Assembly: GCA_039527025.1 (NCBI GenBank)
Contig: BAAAJN010000003.1
Coordinates: 1 to 64,000 of the forward strand
Direction of reading: 5' to 3'
DNA from: Microlunatus lacustris
GTDB lineage: Bacteria; Actinomycetota; Actinomycetes; Propionibacteriales; Propionibacteriaceae
Length of the DNA stretch: 64,000 nt
The number at the start of each line of letters is the position of its first letter. The stretch's first letter is position 1. Shown piece after piece: positions 50,005 through 58,850 of the stretch. Both the position numbers and the translations under genes were made by a program. Under the pieces are notes generated by a model that ran no database searches, was not told the DNA's origin, and saw nothing but the letters and a program-made list of their open reading frames with translations.

Positions 50005-50882
50005 GCCGCCTTGGCCTCCTTCACGAGCGCACGGATCGAGGGGTAGAGCAGCACCAGGATGAGCAGGATGGTCAGCACGCTGATGGCGCTGCCCAGGCCC
50101 AGGTTCACCGCGCCCTCACGGAAGGCGACGTTGTAGATGTAGAGCATGATCGACTCGTTGCCCAGCGCCACCGCCTGCGGTGACAGGGCGATCAGCGAGT
50201 CGAAGATCCTGAGCACGTCCATGGTGAAGATCAACAAGACGAACCCCAGCACGCCGCGGATGCTCGGGATGATCACGTACAGGTGGCGCTGCAGGGGCCC
50301 GGCCCCGTCGATCTCGGCCGCCTCCAGGGTCTCGGTCGAGACGCCCTGCAACCCGGCCAGGATCATCAGCATCGCGAACGGGAGCATGAACCAGACGGCG
50401 TTGGCCGCCACGATCAAGCGGTTGGGCCAGGCCTCGATGAACCACAGCGGCTCGCCGAACCCGCCGCCGGTGACCAGGTTGGCGATGAAGTTGATGATGC
50501 CGCCGAAGTTGGTGTCGAACAGCCAGGAGAAGGCGACAGCGCCGACGACGTGCGGCAGCACGTAGGGGATCAGCAGGATCCCGAGCACCACCGGCCGCCA
50601 GCGGCGGCCCAGCACGTTGATCAGGGTGGCCAGGATGTAGCCGAAGACCAGGCAGAACGCGGTGACCACCACGGTCAGGCCGAGGGTGAACAGCACCGCC
50701 CGGCCCAACCGCAGGTCGCTCATCGCGGCCGCGAAGTTGGCCAGACCCACCTCGGCCCCCGGGGCCCCGTACTCGACCTGCTGGAAGCTCCACCGCACCG
50801 TCCGGTAGAGCGGGACCAGCATGAAGCCGAACATCACGATCACACTCGGTGTGACGAGCAGCCAGAACTCGCGGCGTCTCAT
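50001..50882 (-). CDS. ABC transporter permease (sugar-type), first
   Basis: The 293-residue MalF-type permease has six helices and the EAA loop (EAAEIDGAGPLQRHLYVIIP). It partners the next gene and the lipoprotein upstream. With no ATPase gene, a shared MsmK-like ATPase elsewhere is inferred. Confidence 0.92.
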   Translation of the reverse strand: MRRREFWLLVTPSVIVMFGFMLVPLYRTVRWSFQQVEYGAPGAEVGLANFAAAMSDLRLGRAVLFTLGLTVVVTAFCLVFGYILATLINVLGRRWRPVVLGILLIPYVLPHVVGAVAFSWLFDTNFGGIINFIANLVTGGGFGEPLWFIEAWPNRLIVAANAVWFMLPFAMLMILAGLQGVSTETLEAAEIDGAGPLQRHLYVIIPSIRGVLGFVLLIFTMDVLRIFDSLIALSPQAVALGNESIMLYIYNVAFREGAVNLGLGSAISVLTILLILVLLYPSIRALVKEAKAA

Positions 50883-50925
50883 GCTGGTCCCCTCTTCGAC
50901 AGGCGGGCGGGAGTGCGGGCCGGAC

Positions 50926-52236
50926 CTACTGCTCGGCCAGCACCTTCTCGGCGGCGGCCTGCATGGCCTTGGTGCCCTCCTCGACCGACTGCTTGCCCAA
51001 GATCACCGAGCCGATGATGTCGGTGGTGGCCGAGGTGATCGGCGGCACCCAGGGCTGCGCCTCGGCCGGCGGGGCGCCGGCGATGGCGGCCTCAGCGGCG
51101 GCGGCGTAGGGCGACGCGCTCTGGTCGAGCCCCTTGCGCGCCGGGTAGGCCGCCGGGATGGACGCCTTGGAGGCCTCCTCGCTGACCGAGGAGCCGAGCA
51201 GCTGGAACAGCAGGTCGTGGTCGATCTTGGTGTTGAAGGGGATCGACCAGCCGTCGACGGAGAGGGCGCCGTACTGGAGGCCACCCTCCTCGACCGCGGG
51301 CGGCGGGGCGAAGGCGAACTGGTCGAACAGCTTGGTGTTCTTCTCCTGCACGAGGTCGTTCATCCGGCCCGAGAACATGATGCCGATGGCGGCGGAACCG
51401 TTGTAGAGCTGCTGCTGGACCTTGGGCTGGTCGAAGGTGGTGGCCTGGGGGTCCATGAAGGGCAGCAGCGACTTTATCTCCTCGAAGGCCTGGACCGACT
51501 CGGGGGTGGTGAAGTTCGGGGTCTGGCCGTCCTCGGCCACGAAGTCCTTGCCCAGGGAGTTCAGGGTGGCCTTGTAGCCGGTGGAGATGTCCGCGCTGGC
51601 CGACCACGGCAGGGCGAGCGGGTACTTCATGTCGCCCGTGTCCTGCAGCTTCTTCGACACCTCGCGCAGCTCGTCGAACGTGGTCGGGGGCTGGAGGTCG
51701 TTCTTCTCGAACAGGTCCTTGCGGTAGACCATCGTCAGCACCTGGGTCTGCATCGGCAGGCCGTACAGCTTGCCCTCGTAGCTCATCGCCGCACGCAGGT
51801 TCTCGTCGATGTCGTCGAGGGCGTAGGTGTCCTTGTACTTCGCGAACAGGTCGTCCAGCGGGACGAGCTTGCCGCGCTTGGCGAGGTCGGGCACCACGAA
51901 GGAGTAGGTCTCGATGACGTCGTAGGTCCCGGTGTCCCCGGCCAGGGTGGCGGTGGTCTTCTGCACCTGCCCGGCGAAGTCGATCGGGTCGTGCTTCACC
52001 GTCACGTTGTCGTGGGTGCAGCTGGACACCATGGTGTTGGAGTACGGGTCGACGGCCGAGGAGTTGTAGGCCAGGACGTTGACCGTGGTCGGCTCGGCCG
52101 GGTTCTCGAAGTCGCAGGCCACCTTGGTGGCGGTCTCGGCGCCGGTGCGGGAGCCGGCGCCGCACGCCGTCAGGCCGACCAACGAGGCGGAGAGCAGGCC
52201 GACGGCCAGTGCTCGGGACAGGCGGGATGCGCGCAT
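50926..52236 (-). CDS. ABC transporter solute-binding lipoprotein (CUT1 type)
   Basis: The 436-residue protein has a lipobox LTAC with Cys25 after a signal peptide, then an extracellular solute-binding protein fold (VNVLAYNSSAVDPY, LYGLPMQTQVLTMVYRKDLF). It delivers a carbohydrate-like ligand to the two permeases. ATG 52236 has AGAGGA upstream; a longer frame to 52293 is ignored because the signal peptide begins here. Confidence 0.9.
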   Translation of the reverse strand: MRASRLSRALAVGLLSASLVGLTACGAGSRTGAETATKVACDFENPAEPTTVNVLAYNSSAVDPYSNTMVSSCTHDNVTVKHDPIDFAGQVQKTTATLAGDTGTYDVIETYSFVVPDLAKRGKLVPLDDLFAKYKDTYALDDIDENLRAAMSYEGKLYGLPMQTQVLTMVYRKDLFEKNDLQPPTTFDELREVSKKLQDTGDMKYPLALPWSASADISTGYKATLNSLGKDFVAEDGQTPNFTTPESVQAFEEIKSLLPFMDPQATTFDQPKVQQQLYNGSAAIGIMFSGRMNDLVQEKNTKLFDQFAFAPPPAVEEGGLQYGALSVDGWSIPFNTKIDHDLLFQLLGSSVSEEASKASIPAAYPARKGLDQSASPYAAAAEAAIAGAPPAEAQPWVPPITSATTDIIGSVILGKQSVEEGTKAMQAAAEKVLAEQ

Positions 52237-52356
52237 GGGTCCTCTTCTTCGATCAAGGGCGGAACGGATCACGAACGGGCCGAGCACTTTCACGGGTACC
52301 TGTTCAGTTGTGCGCCGGCCGCCACGGAGGACGACGGCAGACGGGTCGGGGAAGCC

Positions 52357-53679
<1,323 letters not shown>

Positions 53680-53682
<3 letters not shown>

Positions 53683-53690
53683 ACGTATAA
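53680..53690. promoter_or_regulatory. ATACGTAT palindrome over the hisD2 start
   Basis: CATACGTATAA matches the core of the palindrome at 44732 and covers the start codon and transcription start of hisD2. A repressor bound here would block both. Confidence 0.7.
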
Positions 53691-53718
53691 CGTAGAGGTT
53701 GCCCGGACAGCATGGCAA
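53689..53718 (-). promoter_or_regulatory. Leaderless promoter of the hisD2-ABC operon
   Basis: On the minus strand TTGCCA (53718-53713) and TACGTT (53694-53689) are 18 bp apart, and 6 nt after the -10 comes the ATG at 53682. Confidence 0.65.
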
Positions 53719-53852
53719 CCAGTCCGGGGTCGGTCGTGTGACGACGGCGTTCCGGTCGTGCGGCGGCCCGTCCCCACCGTGCCGACCCTCGCCGGAACGG
53801 GCCCGCGGCTCGCCCAGCCACGTCCCTTCGCCCCGCGGCGCACTATGGACCC

Positions 53853-55478
53853 ATGCACCAACGCGCCGCGACCGCCGCCGGGACCGGCACCCGTCCCCTC
53901 CGCCGGGCGGCGTGGCTGGCCGGGCTGGTCGCCGGGCTGGCGGGACTGGCCGTGGCCAACCTCGCGGCCTGGCTGATGGGTCCGGTCGGGGCCCCGGTCT
54001 CGGCGGTCGGGGAGCTGGTCATCGACCTGCTGCCGGCCCCGCTGGTCAACTTCGGCAAGGACACCCTGGGCACGGCCGACAAGCCGGTGCTGGTGGCCAT
54101 CATCACCGTCGCCGTGCTGGTCGTGTGCGCCCTCGCCGGCCAGGCCGAGCTGCGGCGCCGCTTCGGGGGCGCCGCCCTGCTGGCCGTCGTCGCCGTGCTG
54201 GGCCTGGTCGGGGTGGCCGCCCGGGCCGGGTCCGACCCGATGGTCTACCTGCCGACCATCGTCGGCCTGGCGCTCGGCTACCTGCTGCTCCGGGTCATGG
54301 TCGACCGGCTGGAGGCCTGGCGCGATGCCGCGGCCCCCGAGCAGTCAGCAGCAGAGCAGTCCGGCTCAGGGCAGTCCGGAGCAGGGCAGTCCGGATCAGG
54401 GCAGCCGGCCTCCCCGGAACGGCGCGGTTTCCTGCGGCTCACCCTGGTGGTCGGCGGGCTGGCCGCCGTCGGGGCCGTCGTCGGCGAGGTGCTGCTGGGG
54501 GCCGCCGGCCGCGTCAACGAGGCCCGGTTGCGGCTGCGGCTGCCGGGAGCGGCACGGTCCGCCGCCACCGTGCCCGCCGCGGCCGACCTCGGGGTGCCGG
54601 GTCTGGCGCCTTACATCACGCCGAACGCCGACTTCTACCGCATCGACACCGCCCTCCAGGTGCCGGCGATCGACCCCGACGACTGGTCGTTGACCATCAC
54701 CGGGATGGTCGAGCAGGAGGTCACCCTCAGCTACGCCGAGCTGGCCGCGCTGCCGCTGGTCGAGCACGTGGCCACGCTCACCTGCGTCTCCAACGAGGTG
54801 GGCGGCGGCCTGGTCGGCAACGCCGTCTGGTTGGGCTACCCGATCCGCGAGCTGCTCGCCCGGGCCCGGCCCACGGCCGGCGCCGACATGGTGCTCTCCA
54901 CCAGCGAGGACGGCTTCACCGCGGGCACGCCGCTGGACGCGCTCACCGACCCGGGCCGGGAGTCGCTGCTGGCCATCGGGATGAACGGCGAGCCGCTGCC
55001 GCTGGAGCACGGCTTCCCGGTGCGGATGGTCGTCCCCGGCCTGTACGGCTACGTCTCGGCCACCAAGTGGGTGACCGAGCTCAAGGTGACCACCTTCGAG
55101 GCCGACTACGGCTACTGGACCCCGCTCGGCTGGGCCGAGCGTGGTCCGATCAAGCTCGCCTCCCGGATCGACGTGCCCCGTCGCGGTGTCGACGCCGGCC
55201 AGGTCGCGGTGGCCGGCGTCGCCTGGGCGCAGCACACCGGCATCGCGGCGGTGGAGGTGCAGGTGGACGGCGGCGCCTGGCAGCGCGCCGAGCTGGCCGA
55301 GACCACCGGGCCCGACACCTGGCGGCAGTGGCGCTACCTCTGGGACGCGCCCAGCGGCGACCACACCCTCACCGTCCGGGCGACCGACGCCGCCGGCACC
55401 GTGCAGGACGCGGCCGAGGCGCCGCCCGCTCCGGACGGCTCCTCGGGCTACCACCAGCTCTCGGTCACCGTCCGCTGA
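53853..55478 (+). CDS. Membrane-anchored molybdopterin oxidoreductase (sulfite-oxidase fold)
   Basis: The 541-residue protein has an N-terminal four-helix membrane domain (about 18-155), a Gln/Ser/Gly linker of AEQSGSGQSGAGQ units (about 162-188) made of 15-bp DNA repeats, a fifth helix after ERRGFLRL, and a molybdopterin domain with Cys311 in LTCVSNEVGG as the Mo ligand, ending in a Mo-co dimerisation domain. The reaction may be sulfite or nitrate-like, or protein repair. CACTAT lies 6 nt before the ATG. Confidence 0.88.
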   Translation: MHQRAATAAGTGTRPLRRAAWLAGLVAGLAGLAVANLAAWLMGPVGAPVSAVGELVIDLLPAPLVNFGKDTLGTADKPVLVAIITVAVLVVCALAGQAELRRRFGGAALLAVVAVLGLVGVAARAGSDPMVYLPTIVGLALGYLLLRVMVDRLEAWRDAAAPEQSAAEQSGSGQSGAGQSGSGQPASPERRGFLRLTLVVGGLAAVGAVVGEVLLGAAGRVNEARLRLRLPGAARSAATVPAAADLGVPGLAPYITPNADFYRIDTALQVPAIDPDDWSLTITGMVEQEVTLSYAELAALPLVEHVATLTCVSNEVGGGLVGNAVWLGYPIRELLARARPTAGADMVLSTSEDGFTAGTPLDALTDPGRESLLAIGMNGEPLPLEHGFPVRMVVPGLYGYVSATKWVTELKVTTFEADYGYWTPLGWAERGPIKLASRIDVPRRGVDAGQVAVAGVAWAQHTGIAAVEVQVDGGAWQRAELAETTGPDTWRQWRYLWDAPSGDHTLTVRATDAAGTVQDAAEAPPAPDGSSGYHQLSVTVR

Positions 55479-55515
55479 CCCAGCCGGTCAGCCGACCGAT
55501 CACCAGGAAACCGGG

Positions 55516-56883
55516 TCAGAAGAACCGGTACGGATTGGTCCCGGTCGCGGCGAAGACGTACCAGGACGTGGCCGCGAGGTGCAGGTTCGGGTAGTAGCCG
55601 AACCCGAACCCGGTGTCCATCGGGCTGGACGCGGCGACGATGCCGCCCTCGATCCGCTCACCTCCGAAGGTCTGGCCCTGCCCGAGCTGGTTCTGCGCGT
55701 AGCGCAGCTGGCCGAGCAGGTCCTCGACGCGCTCGGCGTCGCCGGCGGCCCGCCGGTCGCGCAGGGCGATGGCCAGCTGGCCGGTCCCCTCGAACCAGAC
55801 CGCGCCGTCGTCGGGCTCGGGGTTGTAGGACTGGCCCCCGATGGGGGCGTCGGTGTCGGCGGTCAGCGAGCCGCTGGCGAACACCACGCCGTGCACCGTC
55901 TGCCGCCCGGTCAGGGCCGAGTTGGCCCGCAGCGGGGTGTCGGTGGTGGCCAGGTTGGTCCGCGCCCAGTCCAGCGCCTCGGCGTAGCGGCGCTCCCGCG
56001 CGGCCAGCCAGGACCAGGTCTGCACGTCCAACGGCAGCTGGGCCGGGGCCTTGTTGATCGTCGCGCCGTCGTCGGAACCGGTCCAGAAGAAGCCGTCCTC
56101 GTCGTTCCAGACCCGTTCGAGGAACGCCCAGGCGTGGTCCGCGCGCCGCCGCCAGACGGCGTCGCCGGTCAGCCGGGCGAGCAGCCGGAAGTAGGCGGTG
56201 AGGTCGATGTTGTGCTCGCTGGACTTGTGGTCCTCCAGGCCCGCGGTCTCGCCGAAGGTGTACCCGCCGAGGCCGGTGGTGGAGCAGGTGTTCCGCTGGA
56301 TCCAGCGGCCGATGGCCACGGTGGCGTCGAGGTAGGAGCGGCGGCCCGTCCGGTGGGCCAGGTGGGCCAGCGCGATGCCTGACCAGGCCATGTCGCCGAC
56401 GGCGGTGCCGACCAGGCCGAACTCGTAGCCGGAGTGGGCCCACTCCCGCGTCCCGTCGCCGACCACGAAGGTGTCGGCGTGGTAGGCCTGGCGCAGCCGA
56501 CGGTCGGTGGAGGTCTCGTCGTTCGCCTGCGCGTACAGCAGGCCGTCGCCGAGCGCCCGGGCGTGCTTGACGTCGCCGCCGGCCAGCAGGGCGATGATCG
56601 TCAGCGCGTTGTCGTAGACGAAGGCGATGTCGGTCAGGCCCGAGGCGTCCTGGTAGCTCTGCGCCAGCCGCGGGCCGGTGGTCCGGTAGGCGTCGGTGAC
56701 GCCGCCGAGGAAGGACAGCGCGCCGCGGACCGAGCCGGCGTGCCGGCCGCGGACGGCGCTGGTCCGCTCGTCGGCGGCGGCGGTGAGGGCGCCCGCCCCG
56801 GCCAGCGGGGCGGCCAGGCCGATAGCGGCCCCCGCTCCCAGGACGGCGCGGCGGCGGACACCAGCAGGACGGTCGGGGCTCAT
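55516..56883 (-). CDS. Tat-exported (alpha/alpha)6-barrel protein, glycosidase- or epimerase-like
   Basis: The 455-residue protein begins with a twin-arginine leader (RRRAVLGAGAAIGLAAPLAG). The mature part has the repeated helices and aromatic patches of (alpha/alpha)6 barrels (FVYDNALTIIALLAGG, LDVQTWSWLAA, GAVWFEGTGQLAIAL) seen in GlcNAc-2-epimerases and family 8/88-like hydrolases, with carboxylates in SSEHNIDLTAYF. No exact family is recognised. AAGGAGAG precedes the ATG. A CebR-like palindrome lies upstream, pointing to oligosaccharide use. Confidence 0.75.
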   Translation of the reverse strand: MSPDRPAGVRRRAVLGAGAAIGLAAPLAGAGALTAAADERTSAVRGRHAGSVRGALSFLGGVTDAYRTTGPRLAQSYQDASGLTDIAFVYDNALTIIALLAGGDVKHARALGDGLLYAQANDETSTDRRLRQAYHADTFVVGDGTREWAHSGYEFGLVGTAVGDMAWSGIALAHLAHRTGRRSYLDATVAIGRWIQRNTCSTTGLGGYTFGETAGLEDHKSSEHNIDLTAYFRLLARLTGDAVWRRRADHAWAFLERVWNDEDGFFWTGSDDGATINKAPAQLPLDVQTWSWLAARERRYAEALDWARTNLATTDTPLRANSALTGRQTVHGVVFASGSLTADTDAPIGGQSYNPEPDDGAVWFEGTGQLAIALRDRRAAGDAERVEDLLGQLRYAQNQLGQGQTFGGERIEGGIVAASSPMDTGFGFGYYPNLHLAATSWYVFAATGTNPYRFF

Positions 56884-56909
56884 GTCTCTCCTTCGAGAAC
56901 GAGGGGTGT

Positions 56910-56923
56910 TGGGAGCGCTCTCG
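56910..56923. promoter_or_regulatory. CebR-like operator TGGGAGCGCTCTCG
   Basis: This matches 12 of 14 positions of TGGGAGCGCTCCCA, the operator known for the LacI-family cellobiose repressor CebR of Streptomyces. It lies 27 bp before the Tat-protein ATG and near the divergent Nudix gene. Confidence 0.65.
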
Positions 56924-56971
56924 CACGCTACCGCCGGTGTCAACGGCGCCGCCGCCGGGCATGCTCGGGGC

Positions 56972-57463
56972 ATGGTGGTCCTGGAGCGACGGGCGGGCCG
57001 GGTGCTCGCGGTGCACGGCGCCGCGGTGCTGCTGCTCCGCGGCAGCGACCCGGCGCGGCCGGAGGACGGGACGTGGTGGTTCACCGTCGGCGGGGGCTGC
57101 GAGGGGGACGAGTCGACCGCCGACGCCGCCCGCCGGGAGGCCTTCGAGGAGGCGGGCCTGGTGCTGCCTGCCGACCTCGGGCCGGTGGTGCTGCACCGGG
57201 TGGCGGAGTTCAGCTTCGAGGGCCGCGACTACCGCCAGACCGAGGACTTCTACCTCTGCCGGGTCGGCTCCGACGCCGTGGTCACCACCGGGTGGACCGA
57301 GCTGGAACGCCGCGCCATGACCGAGCACCGCTGGTGGACCGCGGCCGAGCTGGCGAGCACCGCCGAGGTGGTCCACCCCGAGCAGCTGGCCGCGCTGCTG
57401 ACGGAGCTGCTCGAGCCCGGACTCCTCAGGCCAGGACCCCTCAGCCCAGGACCCGCGGCGTGA
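56972..57463 (+). CDS. Nudix hydrolase
   Basis: The 163-residue protein has an exact Nudix box (GGGCEGDESTADAARREAFEEAGL: G-x5-E-x7-RE-x2-EE-x-G), split here as GGCEGDES then REAFEEAGL. It should hydrolyse a nucleoside diphosphate derivative. CATGCT lies 6 nt before the ATG. Its 3' end overlaps the convergent M56 gene by 23 bp. Confidence 0.92.
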   Translation: MVVLERRAGRVLAVHGAAVLLLRGSDPARPEDGTWWFTVGGGCEGDESTADAARREAFEEAGLVLPADLGPVVLHRVAEFSFEGRDYRQTEDFYLCRVGSDAVVTTGWTELERRAMTEHRWWTAAELASTAEVVHPEQLAALLTELLEPGLLRPGPLSPGPAA

Positions 57464-58331
57464 GCATGATCAGCACCGGGAACACGACCAGACCGCAGGC
57501 CAGCAGGTAGACCGCGGTGCTGAGCAGCCGGTGCGGGCGGGCCGGCTCGGCCAGCCGCGCGATCCGCTCGGCGGTGCCGGAGCCGCCGGCGCCGAGGGTC
57601 CCGGCCGGCGTGGGCGCCCCGGCCAGGGTGACCAGGGCCCGGGCCAGCGGGACCGCGCCGGTCAGCCGGCGGGCCGCGTCGTCGGCCAGCATCTCCACCA
57701 GCAGCCGGCACTGCTGGGCGGGGATCTCGCTGCGGACCGCGATCGGGAAGGCCCGGTGCAGCGCGGTGAAGGTGTCCAGGACGAGGTCGTGCCGGGCCCG
57801 GACGTGGGCCGACTCGTGCGCGACCACCGCCCGCACCTCCTCGGTGCCGAGCGCGGTCAGCGTCCCGCTGCTGAGCACCACCCGGGACCCGCGCAGGCCG
57901 GGCAGGCAGTAGGCCACCGGCAGCTGCTCGGCGAGCACCCGCAGGCCGGGCAACGAGTAGGACTCCTCGACCCGGCCGAGCAGGTCCACCGCCGCCCGGT
58001 GCCGGCGGCGGCGGGCGGCGGTGTCGCGGGCGACTGCGACCAGCGACCAGCCGAGCCGCAGCACCACGACCGCGGTGAAGACGGCCAGCAGAGCGGACAG
58101 CAGCAGCTCCAGGAGCGGGAGGGCATCCAGCTCGCCCCAGCCGCGGGCCGCGACCGGGACGGCCACCGCGAGACCCGCTCCCACCACCGAGACGAGCGCG
58201 GCGACCGCGCCCGCCTGCCAGAGCACGACGGCGGCCCGGGGCACCCGGTGCAGGAACCGCCAGCGCTCCACCCAGAGGGGGCCGGGGCCGGCGAGCACCA
58301 GCCCCAGCACGCCGAGCGCGAGGGCGACCAC
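57441..58331 (-). CDS. M56 family (BlaR1-like) membrane metalloprotease
   Basis: The 296-residue protein has three or four membrane helices and the zinc motif His172-Glu173-x-x-His176 (AHESAHVRARHD), as in BlaR1/MecR1 and M. tuberculosis Rv1845c. No penicillin-sensing domain is attached. It follows the BlaI-like gene by 38 bp and presumably cleaves or inactivates it on a signal. GTG start. Confidence 0.88.
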   Translation of the reverse strand: MVALALGVLGLVLAGPGPLWVERWRFLHRVPRAAVVLWQAGAVAALVSVVGAGLAVAVPVAARGWGELDALPLLELLLSALLAVFTAVVVLRLGWSLVAVARDTAARRRRHRAAVDLLGRVEESYSLPGLRVLAEQLPVAYCLPGLRGSRVVLSSGTLTALGTEEVRAVVAHESAHVRARHDLVLDTFTALHRAFPIAVRSEIPAQQCRLLVEMLADDAARRLTGAVPLARALVTLAGAPTPAGTLGAGGSGTAERIARLAEPARPHRLLSTAVYLLACGLVVFPVLIMLTPRVLG

Positions 58332-58369
58332 TGCTCAGCCCGGAGGTCGGACCGGGGCGGAACCGGTGC

Positions 58370-58735
58370 TCACGCCTGCTGCTCCAACCGGGCGAGCGCC
58401 TCGCGCATCGCCGTCGCCTCCTCCGGGCTCACCCGGCTGACGAAGGCCACCAGGGCAGCGGTGCGGTCCCCCGCCTGGCCCTCCAGCGCGGTGTGCATGA
58501 CGTCGGCCACCAGTTCGTCGCGGCTCTGCTCGGGCGCGTAGAGGTAGGCCCGGCCGTCGCGCTCGCGGTGCACCAGGCCCTTCTTCGAGAGGCGGTCCAG
58601 CACGGTCATCACCGTCGTGTAGGCGAGATCACGCCGCGTGCTCAGGGCGGCGTGCACCTCGCGGACCGACTGCGGCGCCTGCGCGGCCCACAGCTCTTCC
58701 ATGACGCTGCGCTCCAGCTCACCCAGGGTGTTCAC
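58370..58735 (-). CDS. BlaI/MecI/CopY family transcriptional regulator
   Basis: The 121-residue winged-helix protein matches BlaI (LGELERSVMEELW, DLAYTTVMTVLDRLSKKGLV, AYLYAPEQSRDEL). It is encoded with the M56 protease and diverges from cydA. TAGACT lies 7 nt before its GTG, so it is probably leaderless. TACTAC/GTAGTA half-sites in the shared region make it the likely repressor of itself and the cyd operon. Confidence 0.9.
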   Translation of the reverse strand: MNTLGELERSVMEELWAAQAPQSVREVHAALSTRRDLAYTTVMTVLDRLSKKGLVHRERDGRAYLYAPEQSRDELVADVMHTALEGQAGDRTAALVAFVSRVSPEEATAMREALARLEQQA

Positions 58736-58755
58736 GGGGCTCAGTCTAGCCGTCC

Positions 58756-58816
58756 TACTACGTGATCCGTACTACACGGCTCCGTACTACTCGGCCTAGT
58801 ACGACACCCGGTAGTA
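58756..58816. promoter_or_regulatory. BlaI-like operator cluster (TACTAC/GTAGTA)
   Basis: TACTAC occurs at 58756, 58770 and 58785; CGTACTA-N7-TAGTACG (58783-58803) is a perfect dyad; GTAGTA starts at 58811. The cluster spans the -35 regions of both the divergent blaI and cydA promoters. Confidence 0.8.
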
Positions 58817-58820
58817 GTAT
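58815..58820 (+). promoter_or_regulatory. -10 element of the cyd operon
   Basis: TAGTAT, 6 nt before GTG 58827, overlaps the last BlaI-like half-site. No good -35 is seen. Confidence 0.6.
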
Positions 58821-58826
58821 TGCTCC

Positions 58827-58850
58827 GTGAGCACGAGGGAAACCCGATGA
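58827..58850 (+). CDS. Putative 7-codon leaderless upstream ORF before cydA
   Basis: GTG to TGA encodes MSTRETR. It starts 6 nt after the TAGTAT -10, so the mRNA would begin at or near its GTG, and its TGA overlaps the cydA ATG (ATGA). GAGG within it could serve cydA. It may couple or gate cydA translation; existence as a peptide is unproven. Confidence 0.4.
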   Translation: MSTRETR

